Source of the DNA: Thermothielavioides terrestris NRRL 8126
Lineage: Eukaryota > Ascomycota > Sordariomycetes > Sordariales > Chaetomiaceae
Length of the DNA stretch: 64,000 nucleotides
Direction: 5' to 3'
NCBI RefSeq assembly: GCF_000226115.1
Contig: NC_016459.1
Location: 1,240,001-1,304,000 of the forward strand
The notes under the pieces were generated by a model that worked only from the letters and a program-made list of their open reading frames with translations, did no database searches and had not been told where the DNA came from. The translations under genes were made by a program, and so were the position numbers. Shown here in pieces: positions 11,082 through 21,181 of this stretch (its first letter is position 1; each line of letters opens with the position of its first letter).

Positions 11082-14000
11082 ATGAACAACTACTACTCCC
11101 CCCCTCCGTCCCCGGACGAGGTGCGTCGGCGGTTTGCGATGCAGCAGAACGGACAGCAGGGCCAGGGACAGGCCATCGGAGTGGCCAACGCGGCAGAACT
11201 CGGCGGGCTGGGCCATGCGAGCTCCCTGACCGCCATGGAAGGCGTGTCGCTGGGTGGCGTTGAGCCTCGGAACACCCCCGACTTTCAGCGGCGGCGGAGC
11301 GTCCCGCACCTGTTTCCAGGCGCGCTCGCCCCACAGGGCGGCGACCGGCGCATGTCGCTGGTGGACTTCGGCAACCCTAGCAATGCAGTTCCGGATTATC
11401 AGCTTGGAAACATGCCAGGGCTCGGCGGTCTCGAGGGAACTGCTTCACCATACGCGCAGCAGGGTCTGATCACGATGCCTGACCCGCAGGTCTATGGAAC
11501 TCTTGCGCCCGAATCCACGGGAATCGCCGCCTTCCCGAACCTGGATATGGCTTCAATGTCCGCGAATACCGGCCATCCGAATCTCTACAACTCGCCAGAC
11601 CTCCGGTCCCAGTATCCGCCCCCCACCCTGAACCCTGCCGGCCCGGACCTTGTCATGGACATGGGCTTGGGCAACGTAGTCATGAATGTTCCGAACGACA
11701 CCCGGATGGCTGACTTTGGGTTTGGGGGGAGCGGCGACATGATGGGAGTCGGCCATGTTTTCGACGGTCTGCCGGTACCCCAGGAGCCCCCCAACCTGAT
11801 CCCGAATCCAGACTTGAGCCAGTTCCAAACCGACATGCCGCCTCCCGAACTGCGGGAAACGTCGGTTCCCGCGTCCTTTCACTCTCCCGCAGCATCGACT
11901 ACAGGCTCCCAGGCGATGTCTCATTCAAGCGGCGGCCGGTCGAGTATCCCCGCCGGGACGCCGAGCTCGACCGCAGCCACCACGGGCGGGCTCACCGCCC
12001 GGCAAGAGTCTCAGAAAGACGTCTACTCCAAGAGCGGCTTCGACATGCTCCGAGCCCTGTACTACGTCGCAACACGGAAGAACCCCACCGTCGAGATTGG
12101 CGCCGTCGACATGTCGTGTTCGTTTATCGTATGCGACCTGACTCTCAACGACTGTCCCATCATCTACGCGTCGGATAACTTCCAGAATCTGACGGGTTAT
12201 AACCGGCACGAAATCGTCGGGAAGAACTGCCGCTTCTTGCAGAGTCCGGACGGCGTGGTTGAGGCCGGCTCGAGGCGCGAATTTGTGGCCAACGACGCCG
12301 TGTTCAAGCTGAAGAACGCCCTTGCGGAAGGGAGGGAGATCCAGCAGAGTTTGATCAACTACCGCAAAGGTGGCAAGCCGTTTTTGAATCTGCTAACCCT
12401 TATCCCAATCCCCTGGGATAACGACAAGATGAAGTACTGCATCGGCTTCCAGATCGACCTGGTCGAGTGCCCTGACGCCATCTCCGGGCAGGAAAGCGGG
12501 GCTATGCAGGTCGACTACCGCCACGATGACATCGGCCAGTATTTCTTCTCGCCGCCGAGCTCGACGCATTGGGAACCAAAAAGCGGGCAATCCCTGAGTG
12601 TCGACGAGGTCTCGACCCTGCTTGAGCAGTTGAACCCAAGAGCGCCCGCTTCGGAGTGGCACAAACAGTCCTGGGACAAGATGCTGCTGGAAAACGCCGA
12701 CGACGTCGTCCACGTGCTGTCACTCAAGGGCTTGTTCATCTATCTCTCTCCGGCCTGCAAAAAGATCCTTGAGTACGACACGACCGACCTCGTCGGCGCC
12801 TCGCTCGCCTCCGTGTGCCACCCCTCCGACATCGTGCCCGTGACGCGCGAGCTCAAGGATGCCCAGCCCGGCGCTACCGTCGACTTCGCCTTCCGCATCC
12901 GCCGCAAGCACTCAGGCTACACCTGGTTCGAGAGCCGGGGCACCCTGTTCAGCGAGCCGGCCAAGGCCCGCAAGTACATGATCCTCGTCGGACGCAAGCG
13001 CCCCGTCTTCTCGCTCCGCCGCCGCTGCCTGGACGCCTTTGGCGGCGGCGTCGGCGTCGGCGACGGCGAGTTCTGGTCCAAGATGTCCACCTCCGGCATG
13101 TTCCTGTGCGTCTCGTCCGCCGTGCTGCCGCTGCTGGGCCTGCAGCCCGCCGATCTGGAGGGCACGAGCATGCAGGAGCTGCTGCGCAGGGAGTCGCGCG
13201 CCGAGTTCGGCCGCACGGTCGAGAAGGCGCGCAAGGGCGCCGTCGTCGGCTTCCGCCACGAACTCACGCACCGCCGGGGCCAGCTGGTGCCGGCGTATAC
13301 CGTGTTTTACCCCGGCGATGCGCCGACGCCGGGCCAGAAGCCGAGTTTCTTGATCGCGCAGACCAAGGTGGCGAAGGGCGCCGCGAGGGTCATCGCGGGC
13401 GGGAGCAAACTCGCTGGGGGTACTGCTCCAGCCGCTGCCGCTGCTGCTGTGGCGCCGGCGCCGGCGCCGTCGCCGTTTGAGGATCTGCCGAGTGGTGTGG
13501 TGTTGGGACACCAGAAGCAGTTGGTCTCGCCAGCGGTGGCAGCGGCCGGGAGGGAGGAAGAGGACGACGACGACATCTTTGTCGAGCTGAAGACCACGCG
13601 CTGCACGTCGTGGCAGTTTGAGCTGCGCCAGATGGAGAAGGTCAACCGGCTGCTGGCGGAGGAGGTCACGCAGCTGATGGCGGGCAAGAAGAAGCGGAAG
13701 CGGAGAAGAGGGCCCGGGTTGGCTGGCGGCGGCGGCGGCGGCGGTGCTGGTTCTGGTTCTACTAGTAATGGCGTCAGTCCGAGTACCCTCCTGCATGGCT
13801 GCGCGATGTGCCATACGAAGGACACGCCCGAGTGGAGGAGGGGACCGAGCGGGAACCGGGACCTGTGTAACTCGTGCGGCTTGCGCTTTGCAAAGCAGGT
13901 TTGTTATTCCCCCCCGCTTCTTGCTTCCCCATCAACAACATCCCCTCCCGGCAGAATCGTTGGTTGCTAACGCGGGGGGCTGACCCGAAAGCAGCAGGCG

Positions 14001-14336
14001 GGCAAGGTCTCGCCGCGGACCGGCGCGTCCCGCGCCTCCTCGGGCGATGATCCTGGCCACCCTTCCCCTTACCACCACCACCCGGCCAGCAGTTTGCGGG
14101 CCGGCACCAGCTCGGCCGGCTCCAATTCGCCCGTGGAAGTGTCGCCGCTGCGGCGCGAGGTCTCGGCGGACGAGCTCAGCGCCGGGTCGGCCGGCGCGGG
14201 CACGGGGAGCGTGGAGCGAGCCAGCCTGGGCGAGCTGAGCAGTGCCGGCGGCAGCGTCAGCGGCAGCGCCGGCGGCTTGGAGATGGGCTCCATTCCGGAG
14301 GAGCAGCCCCCGCGCGCGGGAGGCATGAGCGAGTGA
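11082..14336 (+). CDS. wc-1: White Collar-1 blue-light photoreceptor and GATA transcription factor
   Basis: Two exons: 11082-13898 and 13995 or 13998-14336; about 1051 residues. The start ATG opens [14 protein letters not shown], the WC-1 type N-terminus. The LOV domain lies at about residues 325-445, with GKNCRFLQ carrying the flavin-adduct cysteine (Cys383) and the WC-1 insertion after it ([14 protein letters not shown]). Two further PAS domains follow (about 535-640 and 660-755), then a basic stretch [10 protein letters not shown] near 868. The GATA zinc finger has cysteines at 907, 910, 929 and 932 with the X18 loop typical of WC proteins. It partners with WC-2 to switch on light-regulated genes and the frq clock gene. 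The long N-terminal polyglutamine of Neurospora WC-1 is absent. The intron has a tandem CAGCAG acceptor just after the zinc finger, and the stop lies inside a GAGT microsatellite. Confidence 0.97.
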
Positions 14337-14356
14337 GTGAGTGAGTGAGTGAGTGA
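14331..14356 (+). repeat. GAGT tetranucleotide microsatellite containing the wc-1 stop
   Basis: Six GAGT units plus GA. The first TGA is the wc-1 stop codon. Because the unit is 4 nt long, TGA occurs in all three frames within 12 nt. Confidence 0.9.
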
Positions 14357-14672
14357 CGGGAGGTTGGCCCGCCGCTTGCCCTTGCCGTGGGCTAAGGTGG
14401 ATGGATGGGTCGGCGGGTTGGATAGACCGCCCACGCTGCGTCCCACCCCTCCCCCCCTCCAATCATCATTCTTGCTTCTGAGAAACCTCCGTGCCAGCGT
14501 TTGAAGGGCCCGTTGGTTCTGAGGATATCCGGCGTCAACGACAGTATTGAAAACATCGGCAACCGCGTCAGCGAACGGTAATTACTTCAAAAGAAACTGG
14601 GTTTGGACAGAGTTTGTATGGCGGGGGTCCGTCTTGACTAGTCTATGAGGTTGTGTTGTTGGTTTTTGCCTC

Positions 14673-14755
14673 GTTTATTTCTTTATTTATTTATTTTTTT
14701 TTTATTTTTTTATTTTTTTATTTTTTTTTTATTTTTATTTTTTTTTTTTTTTTTT
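14673..14755 (+). repeat. T-rich low-complexity tract
   Basis: About 83 nt made almost only of T with scattered A (TTTATTT-like units), some 340 nt downstream of the wc-1 stop. Confidence 0.9.
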
Positions 14756-16410
14756 CAGACTGGCCGCTGGTTCGGGCACGTTTGTATACCTTCTGGGGCT
14801 ATGTTTGTAATGTGCTGGCGGGAATTGCTAAAAGGAAGCGCAAGCAACTGGGACATTAATGAATGGGATGGTTGGGCTTTTGGGAGGCGGATATCCTCGG
14901 TTTCAGGGTGCGTACGATACTTATCTCAGTAGGCTGGTTTGGGTTCGGTTTCTGCTGTGCCATGTTTTTCTTGGTACCTTGAGGAAGAGATCTCGACCTC
15001 ACCTCTAATTTGTACCTCTAATTTGGATGGCAAAGATTTTGGGTGGGGTTGAATTGTTCTGGCGGAGGGAGTGGGTTGCGGTTTTGTTGCCTTGTGTCGG
15101 TCGAGTGTGTCAGACAGGATCATTGGGTGATGAGAAAATGAGAGTGTGAAGCGAGTTGATTGACTCGGGAGGGAGTTGTCTTGTTGTCCCGGCCAAGGTC
15201 TTGTTCAGCTCCTCCCTCGCCTTACACCCGGTGTCATTCATTACCCAGCACGCTGCAGTCGTGCCCCGTCGTCCGGCAAGAATATCCCCATCATGTCGAA
15301 CTTGCTTCAGCGCCCTGATACCACCGCGGTTCCTGTCTGGATGTCAGTTGGCTCCGTTGCCACCCTGTGTATGGTCCGCCCTCCAGTCGGGATTCAACAC
15401 CACAACACGGCTTGCGGGGTTACAGATGCATCATCACGAAGGGGTATATCCAACGAAGCCGACGCGACACAAAACGAACCCGCCGAAAAAGACGCGCTAG
15501 TTTTAGTTAAGGTCATGTTGGATGTTCGGTTCATCTGAAGGCGATCTGTTTGACCGACCCGCCAGTTTGGAAAGACAGGGGTCGCATGAAACTGTTTGGC
15601 ACAGACGGCGGCACGCAGACGGAAAGGAGAGGACTTTCCCATTCTGGGCTCAGGGGGTGCGCCGCAGGAACCGACGAACTAACTGCACGCCTTGCGGCCT
15701 CGAAGGATCGCGGGCCTGCATGTGACAGGACTCTTTTTGGGCCTTCTTCAAGGTCGACCAACGAGCTCGTACTGGCTGTTCCGGTACCGGCTTATGTGTC
15801 TTGTGTCTTCGAGACGGTTTGCGTTGACGTTGTGATAGCAGCACCAGATTCAAGCCTCAGCAGGCTGCTCTCGTGTAGCCACTGTGTAAGACCGCTAATT
15901 CATCATGCATACTGCGTGGTGAACTGCGGTGAGCTCCGCGGCTCACGAATGGCACAGACAGCATGTCTGCAACTTTGCATCCCCAATCGGATACCGACGA
16001 CAACCAAGGGTTCCGATCCGACATCGTCTCTCGCATCGTGAAATGTTGGCGAGTGTGGGCAGGTCAGGATTCGACACTACGTCACGGCTGATTGGCCGTG
16101 CGCTTGCAGCCAGGCAGCAGAATTCCGCTGTGAGCTTGAATCCTACCTCATCTTACATGAATGGGGGTGCGGGCCTGCGGCATGCACCGAGAGTCCCGAC
16201 TCCCGGGAGAGGTCGGGCCAAGCCCTGTGCCCTGTCGCCCACCGTTGCTGCTGGTACAGTACTGTGTACATACAGGGTTGGGAGGGTTCGCTTGGGGAGG
16301 GTTGTGATCGTGGGTGCCAGCAGGGGTGATGGCCCGAGTACACTATGTACACAACGGAGGAGGGGACGTGACGAAGGTACGGAATACTGCCGTTCATTGT
16401 TGCCACTTGC

Positions 16411-16436
16411 GGGGGGGGGGGGGGGGGGGGGGGGGG
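16411..16436 (+). repeat. Poly(G) run of 26
   Basis: An uninterrupted run of 26 G in gene-free DNA. It could form a G-quadruplex. The exact length may be affected by sequencing error. Confidence 0.85.
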
Positions 16437-18738
16437 TTCCCACCGCCGGGGGAGCATCCTTTAGCCAGACGGGAGGGGTCCAGGGATCGGGCAGAGTCCA
16501 TCGCCCAATCCCCAGGCCTCGAAAGTTGTTGCCTGTTCCTGAAAGAGCCCCATCGATTGCCGCTCGAGTGGGACCCAGATCTGGCCGCGGGCCGAACTCG
16601 ACTCGACTCCATCCCTGGACGCTCGTGGTCCCCCGGGCTGCCGTGAAGCTGAGCCTCGAAGCAGTGAGAACCCCCCTTTACCACAGTAGCGGCTTGAGCA
16701 GCAACACTACCACGTTACGCCGGACCCGACCGGCGCGGTTGTCATCCCGGACGGTGACCACACGGGACAGGGGACTGATCATTAATCAAAGTGTATGTAT
16801 ACTACATGATAACAGCTTGGATACCGCTCTCGAAACATACACAGTACTGCGTCTTGTTCCTGGCCGGTCCCTCGCCATGGGCGGCATGCTCTGATCGAGA
16901 CCGCCAACGTTACTCTCAAGGTGTTCTACGCAGTGTTGTCCATCACATGTTCGCAGCACCCGCCATGCTTCCGCTGCAACGTCAGCCAGGAACAAGAACA
17001 GGAGTACACTACACAGTAGTAGGGACCGGGAGCGGCCGAAGGATTTGCCAGGCGGTCCGTTGGAGCGCCAGCACCGCTCCTGGATCCAGTCCATCGTGCA
17101 CAGCACAACATTCCTGTGCCACCACGGGGCCTCACTCACCACTACACCACCGCCATTCGAACTCGCCCTTACCACCGAGGCCGAGCTGGACCTTGCCAGG
17201 GGACCTTACCCCCGAGCGGACCGAGGGCACAGCACTTAGTCTACTGGGGTACACTATGTACAAAACAGGGACCCGGAGATCGTCTTGACCCCAGATCCAG
17301 ATCGGATGACCCGCTCCATGATTCGCCGTTTTACGAATGAAGTTGTTCCCCTGTTGGTCGTGATCGTGGTTGGAAAACATCTTCCTGCAGGGACTGTCTT
17401 AGAGATGGCCGCAGAAGCAAACATGACTACCCCCCTGAAATCATGCAGCGGCATCTGATGACCGGGTGGCATAGTGGGATCGATGGAAAGAGCTGTAGAT
17501 ACTCGAGTGCTCAGTAGGTACTCGCCACCGAACGGTTGGTCGACTGGAATGATACGCTTCTGTTGTTATGGTGTCCAGTAAGAGAGCAGGTTACCGCCGC
17601 AGGGCACGCAGCTCTCAGCCGTCACCATTTCCCAGCAGGGTGGTACATTCACAGCATGCACCTTGCCTGTCTCTCATCTCGTCCGAGCCAAGGGGCTAAA
17701 CATTCGAATGTCGCTGCCTAACTTCAGGGGCAGACACACTACGCGCCCGAACAGCCGTATGTGCTGTGCATACCGCATATCACCGTAGCACGGGCCCGGG
17801 CTCAGCCCGAGTAAGGGTCAGCAGGCCGTTGGGCAGCGGCAGTTCTTTGCCGAGGAAGCCTCTGTCTGGTCTGGAGGCGGTTGTGTGGAACAACGTGACA
17901 GCCACTGTCACTGTTGCAGCAACAGCGGCATTGGGTCGGCACCTTTCCGGTCCTGTCCTGCTCTGACCCTCGCGCCGTGAGAGACGCTGACCGCCGGACG
18001 CCCCTCTCTTCCCCCCGTCTCCCATGCCCACTGTAAGGTGGCATGCTCAAGAGGCAACCCAAAAATCTGGCAGCCTAAAGACGGAGATTGGCCTCACCCA
18101 CTTCAGAAATGACGAGAAATCAGCCGCAGAGAAGCAGCGAAGCGAACGCAACGCCAGCGTAGCACTTGACCGCCTGCGAGGCCTGCGATACCAGCTCGTC
18201 CCATACCTGAGAGATTGAGGAGTTAGTGCTTTCCTCGGCTTCCTTATTAGAGTACTCGCCACTCCGGGGGAGAGTTGGACGGGAAGGATAAGGAGAAGAC
18301 AGGAAGAAAAGGGTAGCTGAGCGGGTTCCCCCCGACCATCCACGACCACCGCCCACGCCAGGCTTCAGAATTTCCCGGCGGCGTTGTGAACACAGCGTAC
18401 ATACAGTACATGCAGGCACGCAGCGGGCACAGTGCCGTTCCCAAGAATGCCAGCTGCGGCAGCAGCGACTATCATGCCTAGCAGCAACCTCGACAGTAAC
18501 GTTGTTCCGCCTGAACCCAAGCCCGGCCCCAACACCCGTTCCCTCCTAGCCAGGCCCTACCATATCGCCCAAGGACCAGGCAGTCCATCAGACCAGGTCG
18601 CGTCAGGGCAGGTATTCTGTACTCCGTACATAGACAGTATAGAGCCAGGTCAAGTTAAGCTTGCCAGAGCGGATCACGTCAGTGTCAGTGTCAGAGTCAG
18701 GGTCAGGGTCAAAGACACCAGCACACCCCCCACCACCA

Positions 18739-18756
18739 CCCCCCCCCCCCCCCCCC
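18739..18756 (+). repeat. Poly(C) run of 18
   Basis: A run of 18 C preceded by CACCACCACC. It is the opposite-strand counterpart of the G run 2.3 kb upstream. Confidence 0.85.
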
Positions 18757-19996
18757 TCCTCCCGGGCGGAGCAGTCGACACTCCCCCTCCCTCCTTTTGC
18801 CGCCTCTCTCAGGGAAGATGGAATGGACGGGAAGAGAGGGGCAGGGAAGGCAACGGGAAAGGCGGATGCAGAGATAAACCACCGATAAACAACCGGAGGC
18901 AAGCCCTGCCTGCACAGCCTGGTCTGGCCGGACGACCTACCATGGTACTGTCTGTACCTCCACAGCAGTGCGAGGAAACTGCTCCGGAGCGGCTGCAAAG
19001 ACTGGGCCTGTATGTATGTAGGCATGTGCATATACTCTGTAGTGTATATGGAGATCCGGATCAGCGCAGGGGGGGTGGCGGCACCGGTTCCGAGATCTCG
19101 CTCGGTGCGGACGGATACTCCGCAGTTCGAGGCGAGGAACTTTCTTTTTCTTGGCTTACTCTGGTGTCTGGCAATTCCTGGTGCCTGATCTGATCCGACC
19201 TCTCTCGGTCCGGCCATAGGCCGGGTAAGGAGGCGTGGGCAATTCGCCGTCCCATCTCTGGCCGTCACCTGTGCAATGTTGGGTGGTGGAATTGGGCACA
19301 GCGTTCGCCATCGAATCTGGCGAGGGGGGCACAGCTGTCTGGAATGTTGTTGTATTGTATGTATGTATGCCCTGCTCAGTGGCCGCTTCGGGAGCAGTTT
19401 GCAGCCCGGAATTCGCAACGGGCGGGGCGACCCAAGTAGTTGAGAACCCCCCCTAACCTTCCCCCTCCCCCCCCATTCACACGCCGTAATGTCCAACACT
19501 TCCAAGGAGACACCGCAAACGCCAGGCGGCACAACCAAAACAGAGATAGCCGTCATTCATTAGGTAGATTTGATTAGCGTTCAGGCGGCGGAAGACGCCT
19601 CCCCATCGTCCCAGGAAAAAAAGGGACATAATTAAGCAAAAAGAAAACACACCCTGAAAGCTTTTGGGGAATATCCTCCACTCCCGCTGCGCTGAAACAA
19701 GCCCCCCGACACCCAAAGAGCAAAACAATACACAAATGCTAGAGCACCAGAACGCGCCGAAATGCCATGCATGACCCCCATACCATAGTTGTACAGCCCA
19801 CCATCGCCAGTAAATACGGAGCCCGTCTCCGCTCGTGGATATCAATATATGCATTCGTGTGTCAACAACGCCGTCAAACTCAAGAGGGGAACAAAACAAA
19901 AAACAAATGCTTTTTTCCAACGCCGCCAAAAAGGGTAGGGATGGGTGCATGAGCAAAGCGAGGCCATCAGGGGGGGTTGGTCCCCGGTCCCCATCG

Positions 19997-21181
19997 CTAT
20001 TGACCCTTCTCATGGAACCACAGCTCCTCCGACCTCGTCGACATGGTCCTCTGCAGCAGCGACGCGGGGACCTGGGCGGGGGTGAGCGCGGCCTCGGTGA
20101 GGGGCGAGACGACGCCGGCGGTCGGGCGCATGGGCGTCGCCGAGGGGTCCTCCGGGCTCAGCGTGACGGGGGTCATGGGCCCCGTGGACCAGCGCGGCTG
20201 GTGCTCGAGCGGGCTCTCGTCGTCGGCGCCGTCGTTGTTGTTGTTGTCGTTTTTGTTGTCGTTGTTGTTGCCGGGCGTGCGGGGCCGGTCGTCGGCGCTG
20301 GCGCTGGCCACGGTCTCGCGGCGGCCCTGGTACCACCACTGGTTCTCGAAGCCGTTGTCGACCGTCATCATGGCGGCCGAGAGCGCGCCGAGCTCGCGCG
20401 CCCGGCCGGTCTCGACGTCGCGGGCCCGCGCGACCGGCTCGGGCGAGAAGGTGGACACCATGGTCGGGTTGGTGGCGTACGTCGTCGAGTTGCGGTCCGC
20501 CGTCGGCCCCGAGACGGACCGGGCGCGAGCCCCCTCCTCTCCTTCCTCGTCGTCCTTGGGGTGCGTGTCCGGGTCGTAGCCTACTGGCATCGACCACGTC
20601 GACCATGGCTGGCCGCCCTCTCCCAGGCGGAACTGGGACGGCGGCGCCGGCAGCGGCTTCCGCCTGATCTCGCCGGCGGACGGCCTGGGCAAAGGAGGAA
20701 CGCTCACGTCCCACGGATTCTCCCCGATGGGCGGCGGTGCTGAGCGTCCCCGCTCGTGGGAGGGCTGGGCATCGGCCCGGGTTGGCCGCTCAGGTTCGCG
20801 TATCACGGGCACCGGGAGGTACGTCCGTGGTTGGTCGACCTGGTAGTACTCCTGCATCTGGTGATGCCTGTTGGGGTCGTTGTTGGCATAGTGCTGGCGC
20901 AGCTCGCGCATCCTCGACTGCCTGTAGTCGAAGGCGCGGACGGCGGCGAGGTAGTTGGTGTTGGGTGCCGGGACCTGTCGTGGGAAGGCGGGTGCCCTCT
21001 CGCGTGGACCGCGGGATCGGTATGTGATCTGATGGTTCTTGGGCGGCTGGTCCTTCTTGCCCCAGGAGAACCTGAACTCGAAGTGCAGGTATATTTCCGG
21101 ACCCCATCGCTCATTCTTCCGCGGTGGTGTCTGCGACTGTGCTTGGTTCATGGCGGGCGTTGTCCTCGTCAACGTCGCCAT
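19997..21181 (-). CDS. Unknown Pro/Arg/Asn-rich protein
   Basis: A single-exon ORF of 394 codons from the ATG at 21181 to TAG at 19997; a second in-frame ATG lies 30 nt downstream. The upstream frame is open but has no further ATG. The N-terminus has an ordered-looking block with many aromatics (KNERWGPEIYLHFEFRFSWG). After it come a charged stretch rich in Arg, His and Gln (RQSRMRELRQHYANNDPNRH), Pro-rich linkers (PPLPRPSAGEIRRKPLPAPP) and a segment rich in Asn and Asp (NNNDNKNDNNNND). It ends in a possible amphipathic tail. I recognise no domain. The aromatic block and the coherent composition over nearly 400 codons favour a real gene, probably specific to filamentous fungi. Confidence 0.6.
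   Translation of the reverse strand: MATLTRTTPAMNQAQSQTPPRKNERWGPEIYLHFEFRFSWGKKDQPPKNHQITYRSRGPRERAPAFPRQVPAPNTNYLAAVRAFDYRQSRMRELRQHYANNDPNRHHQMQEYYQVDQPRTYLPVPVIREPERPTRADAQPSHERGRSAPPPIGENPWDVSVPPLPRPSAGEIRRKPLPAPPSQFRLGEGGQPWSTWSMPVGYDPDTHPKDDEEGEEGARARSVSGPTADRNSTTYATNPTMVSTFSPEPVARARDVETGRARELGALSAAMMTVDNGFENQWWYQGRRETVASASADDRPRTPGNNNDNKNDNNNNDGADDESPLEHQPRWSTGPMTPVTLSPEDPSATPMRPTAGVVSPLTEAALTPAQVPASLLQRTMSTRSEELWFHEKGQ

Larger units (their letters stand above)
14337..19996. other. 5.7-kb gene-free region with homopolymer tracts
   Basis: This lies between the 3' ends of wc-1 (+) and the unknown gene at 19997 (-). ORFs here (e.g. 15929-16894 and 18432-19193) run through homopolymers and show no domain, so I do not call them genes. 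It contains a T/A tract (14673-14755), a run of 26 G (16411-16436), a run of 18 C (18739-18756) and one copy of the intergenic 11-mer (16377-16387). Short GTAC-rich palindromes recur. It may hold non-coding transcripts or decayed sequence. Confidence 0.5.

Noticed and set aside
15929..16894. 321-codon ORF in the gene-free tract
   Set aside because: It runs through the 26-G homopolymer (poly-Gly) and shows no domain or intron structure.
16411..18756. CRISPR array or tandem-repeat system in the long gap
   Set aside because: There are no regularly spaced direct repeats, and the genome is eukaryotic.
18432..19193. 253-codon ORF in the gene-free tract
   Set aside because: It runs through the C18 run (poly-Pro); composition changes abruptly and no family is recognisable.
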